A stretch of DNA of 64,000 nucleotides, from contig NKYR01000046.1 of assembly GCA_003184365.1 (NCBI GenBank), positions 124,001 through 188,000 of the forward strand, written 5' to 3'. Shown piece after piece: positions 54,501-64,000 of the stretch. Positions within the stretch are counted from its first letter, which is position 1. Every line of letters begins with the position of its first letter. The notes under the pieces are model-generated. The model had not been told where the DNA came from. It was given only the letters and a program-made list of their open reading frames with translations, and made no database searches. Source of the stretch: Evernia prunastri (Eukaryota; Ascomycota; Lecanoromycetes; Lecanorales; Parmeliaceae). The translations under genes were made by a program, and so were the position numbers.

Positions 54501-56079
54501 GATCGTGAGTCACATAATTGATACGATCCATGTAAGACTCTACAAGCTCTCTTTTAGCAGGGTCGTTCAAATTAATTCCATGTCTATCAAGAAGGCTGGA
54601 CGTCAGATCTTGTGGCTGATCATAAGAGTCCAAATCAATAAAGTTCGATGATGAACCAGCTCCATTGCCGTAAACCGATGAACCACCAATGCCGCCAAAC
54701 CCTAAAGGGGCGGTCCCATACCCGGCAAGCTGCTGGTCGACGAGATCGTACGCTGAATTGTAGGCCCCTCTAGCAGCGTTGATAATAGACTGACCGAGTT
54801 GGGCCCCTGAATTGTGCCAGTTTGATGGCCCGGAGCCTCCTGCAGTGTTCCCATATGGATTGTACGGTGCCGAGATGCTGCGGTCGTTGGCAAAAGTACT
54901 GGGGTCAATCTCGACCAGATCGCTGCTTGGATGGCTAGGTTCTCCTGGAGCGCCAAACTCATCGTCACTGCCCAAGTCGATGAAAGATTGCGGCTGATGT
55001 GATCTCTCTTGCTTGACAGGAACGTGCCCGTTGGTGTTCCGATTTGCGTTCTCTTGCTTGACATCAGAGTGATGAGATCGATAGGAGCTTTCGTGTTTGA
55101 CCGGCAAAGTGTAAGATGGGAAGGCATCCTCTCCACCAAAAACGGGCGATGAGAGAGGTTCAGGTCGACGATAACGTCCCTGAGAGTCAAGGACTGTCTG
55201 CGACGTAGTGCGAGGTGCGGCACTTGGGCCAACACTCGAGTATTCGCCGGTGCCGATATCCCCGTCCCCATCTCCATACTGCTGTAGTGATCGTGCAAAT
55301 TCTTCATCTTCACGTTCTTGCTTACGCCTTGCCTCTAAGAGCTCCTCTTGAGCCTTCTGCTCCTCCCTCATCTCGCGAATATGATCTTTTGGGTTGCCTC
55401 CAAGAAGATGGAAGAGGTCCGGATCATCGGGGAACTCGAGGGATTCAACAGAAGTTGGTGTTGTTGTGCCAGTAATTGCAGGGCTAGGGGTTGTGCGCAT
55501 AGACTTGGCAGGATGGCGATCCGAATTCGAGAGACCCAGGCTTTCCCGCTGTCGCTTGTGAGGACGGAGAAAGCCCGAATCGGGGCTGGAGATTGATCCT
55601 GACGAGAGACGACCGTTCATGGAGGCAAAATTTGTTGTGTCCGGGCTGACGGTGTCTTCAACAGAGCCAAACCCCCATGGAGGTGCTGCAGCCGGTCGGC
55701 CTTGACCTGCCATTGCGCCGTCCGATGCAGAGTGGCCCCCGAATGCATTATTGGAACTTCCTGCGTATGGTGCAAAGCCGTTGCTGGCAAATTTCATCGT
55801 TGAGTCGCCGGATCGAGGTCTTTCGTGGTCATGGTTGCTAAGGATAGGAAGGCTCGTGCTATTGCCTGGCGACTCCACATTATCCTCATGTTGTCGACGA
55901 TACTCTTCTTGTTGCTCAGTCTCGACCTGTGTTTCAAGGCTAGCTAGCCCGTGTTCCAGCACCATTTTCTTGACCTCGTACTCCTCATCCGTCTCTCGTA
56001 AACTATCAAGTTCCTGCATGGCAACATCGATACGGTCCTGCAAGTCCGACAACACAGCTTGTGATGAGGCTAAGGCCAT
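51552..56079 (-). CDS. SNF2-family translocase with RING insertion (ULS1/Rad5-like STUbL)
   Basis: Eight exons: 56079-54500, 54449-54268, 54190-53939, 53869-53633, 53574-53522, 53391-53056, 52911-52123 and 52073-51552, 1316 aa, all phases consistent. A coiled N-terminus is followed by a long disordered region with SUMO-interaction-like patches SFIDLGSDDE and NFIDLDSYD. The SNF2 ATPase has MEHQKLGLTWM, ILADDMGLGKTIQALALMV (Walker A), VILDEAQWIKN (motif II), TRFCMTGTPM and ILLRRTKKSQIDGK. A C3HC4 RING (ECPVCMDMADNPTIFIPCGH, CSECF, CPNCRG) lies between the lobes. The C-lobe gives IIFSQFTSLLDLL, SLKAGNAGLNLIAASQVIIL and IDRAHRIGQ. ULS1-type proteins remove or ubiquitylate SUMO-modified chromatin proteins and counter replication stress. 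Lack of an N-terminal HIRAN domain favours ULS1 over Rad5. Confidence 0.92.
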
Positions 56080-57708
56080 TGTGGCGCTTTATAGTAGTGG
56101 TAGTCGATAGCCAGTTATTTAGAGTTCCTGCATCACAGTGAACAAATTCTTAGCCGCAGAGTGACAGAGATTGATGGTGAAGTGAGGGAGAAGATTCCAG
56201 ATTTTTAAAGCTGTCTGTGCTTGCTGGTTTTATGAGAAAAGGCCAGAGAGATCAGTCGTCCGTCGGGCAATAAGGCTAGTGCGCGGTGAACACACCCCGA
56301 GGCTGCGAAAAGACGGAAGTGTCAAAAAGGCGGAGAAGGTCCGATCATGATAGCCTTGTCATGGTTTTACACCTAGGCATGGCAAATGGCGAAGAAAGAG
56401 TGAAGGAAGGGAGTAAGGTCAGAGGGAATGCGGTGATGGTGGTGGTAGTGGTGAGGTTGTCGTTGTTGTTGTTGATCATCAGAGAAAGCTGTCATGTAGC
56501 CGGCCGGAGTGATTGTTCCTTTGACAGGCGGAAATGTTATACAAAAAATACACAAAAATATGACGCGCAGATACATACTTTGGGAGTACCTTACGACGCG
56601 CAGCTTATTTTTTGGCCGTGGCCCTATACCCTAAATATTTCCACGCTAAGGTTTATGCTGGCTCGCTGGGGAAAAGCGGACTTTTCGGAGAGTGTAAATG
56701 CACCTGATACGTGTAGTGATATGATAGGTATTCAACGCTCGTCGACGATGAAATGCACGGAGGTAAGGGTGGGAGAGGATGAGACTTTGCCTTCAAAGCT
56801 TTGTCGCAGCTCGCAAAAGGCTATCCGCCTAAGCCACCAAGCGGAGACGCATATGCGAGAAGCCTGAAAAGAGAAAAGAAGAAAGGCCAGGAGATGGAAA
56901 TCCTGGACGAGCATGATTGAGCGATTTCGAGATCGTGGAAAAGGACGATCACAGTCCCACAACGCTTGAAGAAGTTTCAGTAGTCAGAGGTTTCTTCCAA
57001 CAGACTCGAACCTTTTTCGATTTGCGATGTAAGTTACAGAATACTTGATATACGTTTCCCCATCAGCCTCCTCACCGCCCTCTTTCCCCACACGAATCCA
57101 TCCATTCCTATAAAATATAGTCAATAAAAGACAAATCCACCACATCAACACAAGCGTCGTATATTCCCCGCTCTATACACCGTAATGGAATAAGGTGAGG
57201 CTACCCGGGGAGGTCTATTTCTGTACACTGTTGCAACAAAAGTCCCGGACGCCAAGACCCATGCGCCAAGCCCTCCGGAAAACAAGCCTGAAGGAAACAG
57301 AATGGTTGCCTAGACAATAATGCACTTAGATCTGTCCTCGTGCTTCCAGCGCCTGTGAGCCCATTTTTGCCCCTACAGTATCAGGCTTACCAAGACAGAA
57401 ATGGGAAGCTGGACTTGAACATGTATCTAATTGCTGATTTCTATTCTTCAAGCTTGCATAGTCAGGCCAGAGCGAGCGCATTTCGCACTGGCCACCGAAA
57501 GAGTATCTGCATGATCTTCTCATCGTCGCCCTCGTAGATCATGAGCACGCTGAAAAAGGACAAATAGGAGCCAGTATGCTGTTGGGTACACGACCAGGGT
57601 AAAAGAGTCAAGTAGCTTGTCTAGCCCGAGATGATCGCTCTGCCATTACTCAACCTTCCCCACGTCCCAACAACATAGCTATTGCTTCCGGTGTAACGAG
57701 AAGAATAC
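56080..57708. other. Intergenic region, ULS1-like promoter and 14-3-3 3' flank
   Basis: 1.6 kb. A GGTGGTGGTAGTGGTGAGGT tract near 56435 and GTTGTTGTTG follow. A plus-strand open frame (56286-56867, 193 codons) exists but has low-complexity content and no motif; not called. Confidence 0.4.
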
Positions 57709-58741
57709 CTATTCCGTAGCCTTTTCTGGCTCAGCAGGTGCGGCTGAAGAGGCTGCGTCGCCGGCCTCTTTGGTTTCCGTTGTCGCGGCACCGCCCTCGC
57801 CACCACTTGGCTCGGCCTCGGATGAAGTCCACAGAGTCTGATGCATGTTTAGCAAGTAACGCTTCACATAGCTAGTGCGCCGGCTTACCAGATTATCTCT
57901 CAGAAGCTGCATTATAAGAGTCGAGTCCTTGTAGCTCTCCTCACTCAGGGTGTCGAGCTCTGTCGGAAGAATTAGCAATTTCGTATAATGTAAGCATAAG
58001 TTACTGACCAGCGATAGCATCGTCGAATGCCTGCTTGGCAAGATGGCAAGCCTGATCAGGAGAATTAAGAATCTCGTAGTAGAAGACAGAGAAGTTCAAG
58101 GCCAGACCGAGGCGGATTGGATGAGTAGGAGCAAGATCCGTAGTGGCGACTTCGGTAGCAGCTTTGTAGGCCTCCAATGACTTGTCGGCTGAGACCTTGC
58201 GCTTGTCGCCCAAGGCAAATTCGGCGAGGTATCGGTGGTAGTCACCCTTCCTGTAAGCGGGCGTTAGCTTGTAACGGCTGGCTTTGTATGGACTCGTATG
58301 GAAAAATGTACGTACATCTTGTGGTAGAAAACCTTGGATTCGCCGCTCTGGGCTGATTTGATCAAATGCTCATCAAGGACCTCCAAGATATCTTCGCAGA
58401 TCTTGGCGAGCTCTGCTTCGATCTTCTGACGGTATTCCTTGATCAAACCAACCTGAGATTCGTTGCCCTTGGACTCCTCCTTTTGCTCGATGGATGTAAC
58501 AATCCTCCACGATGCACGTCGTGCTCCGATAACATTCTTATAGGCGACGGAGAGGAGATTGCGCTCTTCGACCGAAAGTTCTTGGTCTGCGGATGCCACG
58601 TTCTTCATGCACTCCACCATTTCTAATTGAGAGCATATTAGCACTCGTGGGCATAGACCATGGGGGGGTGGTGATCTTACCTTCGTAGCGCTCCGCCTGC
58701 TCAGCGAGCTTAGCTAGATAGACGTTGTTTTCGACCGCCAT
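57709..58741 (-). CDS. 14-3-3 protein
   Basis: Five exons: 58741-58681, 58622-58316, 58250-58009, 57959-57889 and 57837-57709, 269 aa. MAVENNVYLAKLAEQAERYE begins the protein, then MVECMKNVASADQELSVEER, RNLLSVAYKNVIGARRASWR (phosphopeptide-pocket Lys and Arg), KVFYHKMKGDYHRYLAEF, HPIRLGLALNFSVFYYEILN and SYKDSTLIMQLLRDNLTLW. The acidic tail is longer than usual, Ala/Glu/Gly-rich (EAEPSGGEGGAATTETKEAG) and ends EPEKATE. It dimerises and binds pSer/pThr proteins in signalling, growth and stress. ATG at 58741 chosen: the longer frame starts with GTG. Confidence 0.97.
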
Positions 58742-60220
58742 TTTGACGATTTCTCCTAAAGACTGAGCCACAGAGTTAACGATCTGTTCCTCACAAGCGA
58801 TAACTAGCGAGAGAACGAGAGCTCCTGGCGATAAGGGCGCAACAGATATTTGACGGCTTCGTGGTCCTCCTGAAACTCTCCTAGAGAAGTGGAAGTGATG
58901 GGTATGGGCAAAATCTTATGAGGCTGTGCTTGAGAATGTGCTTAATAAATAACGCGAAGATTCAGCGTTTCAGAGTAAACGTGGGTCGGAATGAGCAGCA
59001 ATTGCTGGGAATGAGTCGAAAGCAATGGCAGATAGCCGGGTCAACGACTGTGCTTCGCGTGCTCGAATTTGGCGGTGACTTGTCGTGCGGTGTTGTAAGA
59101 TATGGACCTTGATGTCCTCACGGTTTGCCGCCTCTCGAGCCAGGGTTTCTAAGACGAACCACGAAAGCAGGCTGACCTAAAGGAGTGGGTGAATTCGGAA
59201 GGTAGGTAGACCATCACCATGGGTGAAGGCTACCGCTTCTACCGCTTGTCTCCGCGCATCGATTCAGAGCCCGAAGATTCGTGCCAACGGCAAAAGGCTC
59301 ACTGATGGCTTGCTAGATAGGCAACGCCGGCCAGCGGACGGAATGTTCAAATGGACACATTTGGACACACGGGGCAGGCCAGGTGATGGGACACATAGGT
59401 AAAGGATCTTACCTAGAGAATATGTTAGGCCAAGGAAGGGATGTGTGGACTCGGCTCTGGCTGAGTTTTTGCGGTTGATTGGAGCGGATATGTAGGCGTA
59501 ACGAGAAGTGAGAGAAAGCTTTATCGTAGGGAGGAAGTTTGATGTTGAAGAGGGCGGATGTGTCTTGAATCTTCTCTTGTGGAATTGGGAAAGGACAAAC
59601 GTCACGCTAGATTGGCTAGGCTGTGCTGAGCTTAAATGCTGTTCACGTGACTCTGCACAAATAACCGCGATTGAGGATTGAGGGTTGAGGACAGACTCAA
59701 GCTAAAGTAACATATTCCACCCTCCAAGTTTGGTTTGGATAAGGCATCTTTGACAGACTACATGTACATTTCACTCTTACAGGCAATATCCTCTATCGAC
59801 TCATTGGGGTAAAATGGTAAATTTTACTCCACCACGAGCGCCTTCCCTAATGCTCGATGTGACCAATGAAAAGTACAAACCAAATGTGTGAGACTGTAGC
59901 CAGCGATCTGTTCTTTGCAAGAACGGCCCTTATCATGGAATCAAATCTTGTCCTTTGCGGGGCCTCCTCTCCGGGGCATCTCTATCGCGCTTTCTTGTTC
60001 ATGTGTCGTTATTGATACTATGCTAGTTTCTGGAGTCACTTTATTATAGTGCAGATTCCATTCATATCTGCCACTCTCCCATGATTTTATCATCCTCTCT
60101 GCTTCTTTACGCCTGCATGCGACTTATCAAGTGCTTTAAGCTGCATCATTTCAAGAAGTATCTCTACCCTCCTGGTAGACTTCCGTTGGCATCGGATTCC
60201 TGTCAGCTTTCTTCCCCACG
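58742..60220. promoter_or_regulatory. Divergent upstream region, 14-3-3 / RhoGEF
   Basis: 1.48 kb between divergent starts. A minus-strand frame at 59264-59605 is basic and Ser/Leu-rich with no recognisable domain and may be leader or chance. No other feature. Confidence 0.4.
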
Positions 60221-63200
60221 ATGTCCGCTGTCCGACTCCATAGCCGTACAGCGATCTCGCCCTCCATCCGGGGAGACGTATGGCGTAGTACGCCTAGCGA
60301 TCAGCAATCCAGGACCTCCGACTGGTCCATGGGCACGATCCAACGAGCTTCCAATTACAAAAAATCCCCTGGCTCTACATGTTCATTAGGATCCATTTCG
60401 TCTACTCGCCGCCGGATTGGAAAAGAAAATCTAGTGACGAGACGCAATTCTTCTAGCTCATCACTAAGGTTTTTCCCGTATCCGACCAACTCATCGGTAG
60501 AACGGACGTCACTACAAGCTTCGCACAGATCCAGTAGGAGAAAAGATGTGCCACTAGCATACCATCATCGAAGGGTCTCGAGTTTCTTGGCGGAAGTAGG
60601 ACCACTGGAAGACATCGACCTCAATGCCGGCTGTGGAGAAAGCCTTTTTAGTAGGCACGAAACGGTGCAGGATGCCGGTAGTAACGCGGATAGGGGCTTG
60701 TCGTTCGACATCAGAGCGCGAGAAACGCTGTCCACACCCAGATTGCCAAGCAATGCGAGCCACGAAGTGACGAGCCCTAGATCGATCGATATACCTGCGG
60801 AGCATCCCTTTAAACCGGACAATCCTTTGATGAGACTTATCGGCACTTTGCGAACGCAAGGACCAAAACGCAGGCATTCACTTACTGTTCGTAAGGAGCG
60901 CTGGGTATTAGACGACTTTGATGAGCCAAAGCCGGTTGAAGTTCGTCTACCCGAGAGCAGATGGCTTAAAGGGCACCAGAAAGCATCTTCATGGTCTTCT
61001 GCAGGTATTCGGAATGCTATCAAGTCAGCTACCGTCAGGCTTCAATCTGCAACAAACAGACCGCATTCGAAAAGTAATAGAGACAGCAGAATTTCCAACG
61101 CACCCAGCAGAGTATCTGTGGATATCGACCAAGTTGCCGCACGAGTGGTTGACCGCGCTGCCAGGGACCGGGCAGTACAGCGTCGTAGGATTTTGGAAGA
61201 ATTGATCAGTTCCGAGGAAAGCTATGTGGCTGATCTTAAGGTCCTACTGCATGTTAGTTATCCCTACAATTTCATACTTGGATCTAGGATGGCTGACGAA
61301 CTACCCTAAGGTCTATTTCTTCATGCTCAACTCGGCGCCAAAGGGCCCTCAAGCTACACAGCCTGAGATTTCACAGAACGTTGCAGATATGCTGCGCTTG
61401 CACGAGGATATCCTGCTTGAGATAAAAATTCTCATGCCGGATACCTATATGCGATCCGACGCTACTCCTCAGCAGCAGTCAAAACATCGACGCTGGTATA
61501 GCGTTGAGGACGCAGGAAAACCATCAGGTACAAGTCCCGTGAGAATCATTCGGCCCGCAAACGATCGTTCCTGGTTCGGAAACCACAGAGACCAGGCTCT
61601 GGTGTCTACGCCAGGGGAGGCTGCTGACATTGCTAGCGTTTTTGAACGTATGGTATGAGTCTCCCGTCGTCCAAAGGTTCCAGAAAAGGTCGACGCTGAC
61701 CCGCTATTTGAACCAGCTCAGCCGCTTCTTCTTATATGAGGAATATGGCGCTAAATACGAGTCTATGTTACGAAATATGGCGATGCTTTCAAAGATCATA
61801 CCAAATTGGTCCACGTATGAACGAGGCATCGAAGCCTTAGTCAACTCACTCATTCCGCAAAATGGAGTTGTAGAGGGAAGTAAAAAAGGTCTGACCCACG
61901 AAGACTTGTTGATCAAGGTAGGAGTCACGACCCCTGGTAGAATGCTTGGCTGATCCTCGTTCCTGTCAGCCTATACAACGAGTCTGCAGATATCCTCTCT
62001 TATTCGCAGACCTCTACAAACATACGCCTGTGTCTGATGGCCAAGAATTTAGCGCAAAGATTGAAAAGGTGTTGTTTCGGCTTCGTGAAGCAGCCAAAGA
62101 TATCAACAAGGCTACCAATGACCAGCAGACGCAGGTCAAAATACAGAGATCATGGCATCTTCAAGATCTCTTGGTGTTGCCAGATATTGTGAGTCGCTCC
62201 ACGTAACATGCATCCGCGTGCCATCTGCTAAGCGTGAGGCCTTACAGTCTCCATCACCTACTTCGCTTCGAATTATGGGTCATTTTTCACTTTGCGGAGT
62301 TCTCTACGCCGCATATCAGTCTAGTAGCGGAAGTCTACGTGGAGATTACATGCTCTGCGCATTATTCAAATCTCACATCCTGCTCGCACTCCCCCAAAAG
62401 GGCTCAAACTTTAGCGTAGTCGCGATCATCAGTACAAGCGACGTACAGATAGTTGACGCGGACAACGGCAGGGGTATGTAGGCTTTGGATTCTGAAATAT
62501 GCCGATTGGTAGCTCATAAGGTACAGGGCTCCAGTGTCACACTGCCCCCTTTTCGTGGAAAATGATGTTCGAATTCGATCAGCAGCTGTATGAGATGATC
62601 TTTTGCGCTTGCACTTCGCGAGAGGAGCAACAATGGCGACATGATCTCAATGAGCGGTCCTGCAACACTGAAGACGAATTAGAGCAAGATTCGTTGCCAA
62701 TCTCCGGGCATTCTTTGCTGTCCCTCGATATAAAGACCCTTGGCTTCGTGTTCGGCCAGCCGGGGACACTCACGCGTCGTCAATCTATCCAACGTGCAGC
62801 TACTGTCAATTCACGCAGAAATGGACACCAAGTTATTATCAAGAACACCAATTCCCTCAAAGAAAACGGCGAACCTCCAGCGCCTGAACCCGAGTGTCTC
62901 AGTCGCTCTCAATCTTTGCTTTCAACGCACCGCATCCCTATCCTTGCTCCAAAGCGAGCTGAGCGACAGCGTATCGAGACTGCCATGGCTGATGTGTGGA
63001 CACGGGATCGGTTGCCATATCCTGGTATGACTGGCAACAGAGGGTCATACTTGTTCCAAAGGTCGGCGACTTCGGTGATGCGCAAGCTTAGCAAAGCCAG
63101 TATGACGACAACTTCTACCAAGAGGACAGTGAGCACCTATATGAGCATTACAGAGAATGACTCTACTCCTTGCCCAGAATCCGTCAGAGAGAACCCAGAC

Positions 63201-63587
63201 TCCGCGAACGTTGAGAATCAGCGGAGGGTTAGCTACGCAAGCATGTCCGATAGTGATTCAGGATCTGGCCATATCAAGTTTCGTCGTATAATTCAGACAG
63301 ACGGTGCTTCCAGTCCAATACGCGACCACGCGACCCCTACCCTTCCTCCAGCCCTTGGAGAATCGACTGCGGCAAAGATCGAAATATTTTCAACAGAAAG
63401 AACGGTGAAAGATAGGCATCTAGTCAAGAGCCACCAGGAACGGAAAAGCCGTCAGGGCTCTCCGGCATCACCAGGAGGTATAAGTCAGGGTTCTAGCGAG
63501 CCAGAACGTGGGAGGGAAAAGTTTCGTAAACCGAAAACGCTCCTGAAGGCCTTTTCGAAGAAAGGGATCAGGAGTTGGCTCAATTGA
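60221..63587 (+). CDS. Rho guanine nucleotide exchange factor (Dbl-homology)
   Basis: Six exons: 60221-61252, 61311-61652, 61717-61917, 61970-62188, 62248-62473 and 62527-63587, 1026 aa, all phases consistent. The N-terminus is Ser/Arg-rich and disordered. The DH domain starts at about 325: RRRILEELISSEESYVADLK (CR1), ADMLRLHEDILLEI, SRFFLYEEYGAKYESMLRNM, and KPIQRVCRYPLLFADLYKHT (CR3, the catalytic core). A PH-like region follows: HLQDLLVLPDI, KSHILLALPQKGS, LQCHTAPFSWKMMFEFDQQL with YEMIFCACTSREEQQWRHDL. The tail is Ser/Thr-rich, with basic EKFRKPKTLLKAFSKKGIRS. It activates a Rho/Cdc42-type GTPase in polarity or cell-wall control; the target is not readable. An insertion of ~70 residues (SKHRRWYSVEDAGKPS region) sits inside DH. 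Confidence 0.9.
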
Positions 63588-63957
63588 GTGGAAGATACGG
63601 CCGTCGAAGCTTTTTCAATTCTTAGCCTTGCATGGTCCATTATCTCAATTAGTAATGCATCAAATGTTTTCGAACGAAGTCTGTCCATTAGATTTAGATG
63701 TTACCATCCGTCTCCATCAAGCATCAGCGCCTGTAGTACCTAATACCGGTCTAACCCATAAAGGGTAAGGGACACGTGACGTCGATCCCGCGCAGCTCCT
63801 TGAGACAAACAAATCAATACGAGGTAGAGTAGTGGTACACAAGCAAACAAAATTCCAATCCATCCCCTTCATCACCCTCACGCAATAAACAATCATATTT
63901 TCATTCACTGACTAGATTCACCATCAAGCTTACTCAAATTCCATCCCAAATCTCACA
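63588..63957. promoter_or_regulatory. RhoGEF 3' flank and promoter of the right-edge gene
   Basis: 370 nt. The last 60 nt (TTCACCATCAAGCTTACTCA, then CCATCCCAAATCTCACA just before ATG) are typical of a fungal 5' leader. Confidence 0.45.
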
Positions 63958-64000
63958 ATGCCTCGGGGAAACGCTTCCCAGTCTAAGGTCCACTACCAGG
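63958..64000 (+). CDS. 5' end of a gene truncated by the window edge
   Basis: ATG at 63958 opens MPRGNASQSKVHYQ and runs off the end. Context (C/A-rich leader, CACAATG) supports a real start. Too short to identify. Confidence 0.5.
   Translation, partial: MPRGNASQSKVHYQ

Noticed and set aside
56286..56867. 193-codon plus-strand frame in the ULS1-14-3-3 gap
   Set aside because: No conserved motif, contains simple-sequence Val/Leu runs from GTGGTG and GTTGTT repeats.
59264..59605. 113-codon minus-strand frame upstream of 14-3-3
   Set aside because: No motif, basic composition, and it falls in the promoter interval.
1..64000. tRNA, rRNA, CRISPR, operon or phage features
   Set aside because: I looked for cloverleaf-like and repeat-spacer patterns and found none I could support; the genome is fungal and the last two are not expected.

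Overview
The window is nuclear DNA of a filamentous ascomycete (Pezizomycotina). Most genes are split by short introns (about 47-90 nt, GTRNGN donors and YAG or AAG acceptors). The gene set is typical of that group: a group III HAMP-repeat histidine kinase, an AIF/Rieske oxidoreductase, a Sim4/FTA2-family protein, an arrestin with a PY motif and a STUbL-type SNF2 helicase. I cannot place it to class or species from sequence alone. I recognised no rRNA, tRNA or CRISPR array. Gene models were joined by hand from reading frame, splice sites and remembered family conservation. Splice junctions are therefore predictions, though nearly all keep phase exactly.

Layout. 0.8-13.7 kb is a dense housekeeping block: AIF-like oxidoreductase (-), arrestin-like adaptor (-), a 1416-aa coilin-like protein (-), RNA polymerase I subunit A43 (-), a membrane J-domain protein (+) and a GNAT acetyltransferase (-). 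14-19 kb holds a secreted PLC-X-like protein (+) with a decayed partial copy of its promoter and start just downstream, a small Cys/His-rich protein (-) and an APH-fold kinase-like protein (-). 19-23 kb is gene-poor and relic-rich: a frameshifted sirtuin pseudogene, a direct repeat, a small secreted protein (+) and an ankyrin-like relic. 23-36.5 kb is dense again: mitochondrial-type lipase (+), histidine kinase (-), an LAA2-like acidic protein (-), nucleoporin Nsp1 (+), ATP synthase inhibitor IF1 (-) and proteasome chaperone Nas2/PSMD9 (+).

37-45.5 kb is a second accessory-looking stretch: a 765-aa single-exon orphan (+), a decayed 'LALWWL' family gene (-), a 384-bp TIR element with a central hairpin, an FTA2-like gene (+) and a second copy of the ankyrin-like relic. 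45.5-64 kb returns to core genes: Ran GTPase (+), a ubiquitin-like-domain protein (+), an SCOC-like short coiled-coil protein (-), a ULS1/Rad5-type SNF2-RING protein (-), 14-3-3 (-), a RhoGEF (+) and the start of a further gene at the right edge.

The genes are independent eukaryotic units, not operons. Themes recur: nuclear organisation and transport (coilin-like, Nsp1, Ran, Pol I A43, ULS1), ubiquitin/SUMO/proteasome (UBL protein, ULS1, Nas2, PY-arrestin), mitochondria (AIF, IF1, lipase) and signalling (histidine kinase, 14-3-3, RhoGEF). The most interesting signals are the candidate fungal coilin, the two relic islands that share a paralogous decayed sequence, the TIR/hairpin element and the duplicated PLC promoter.
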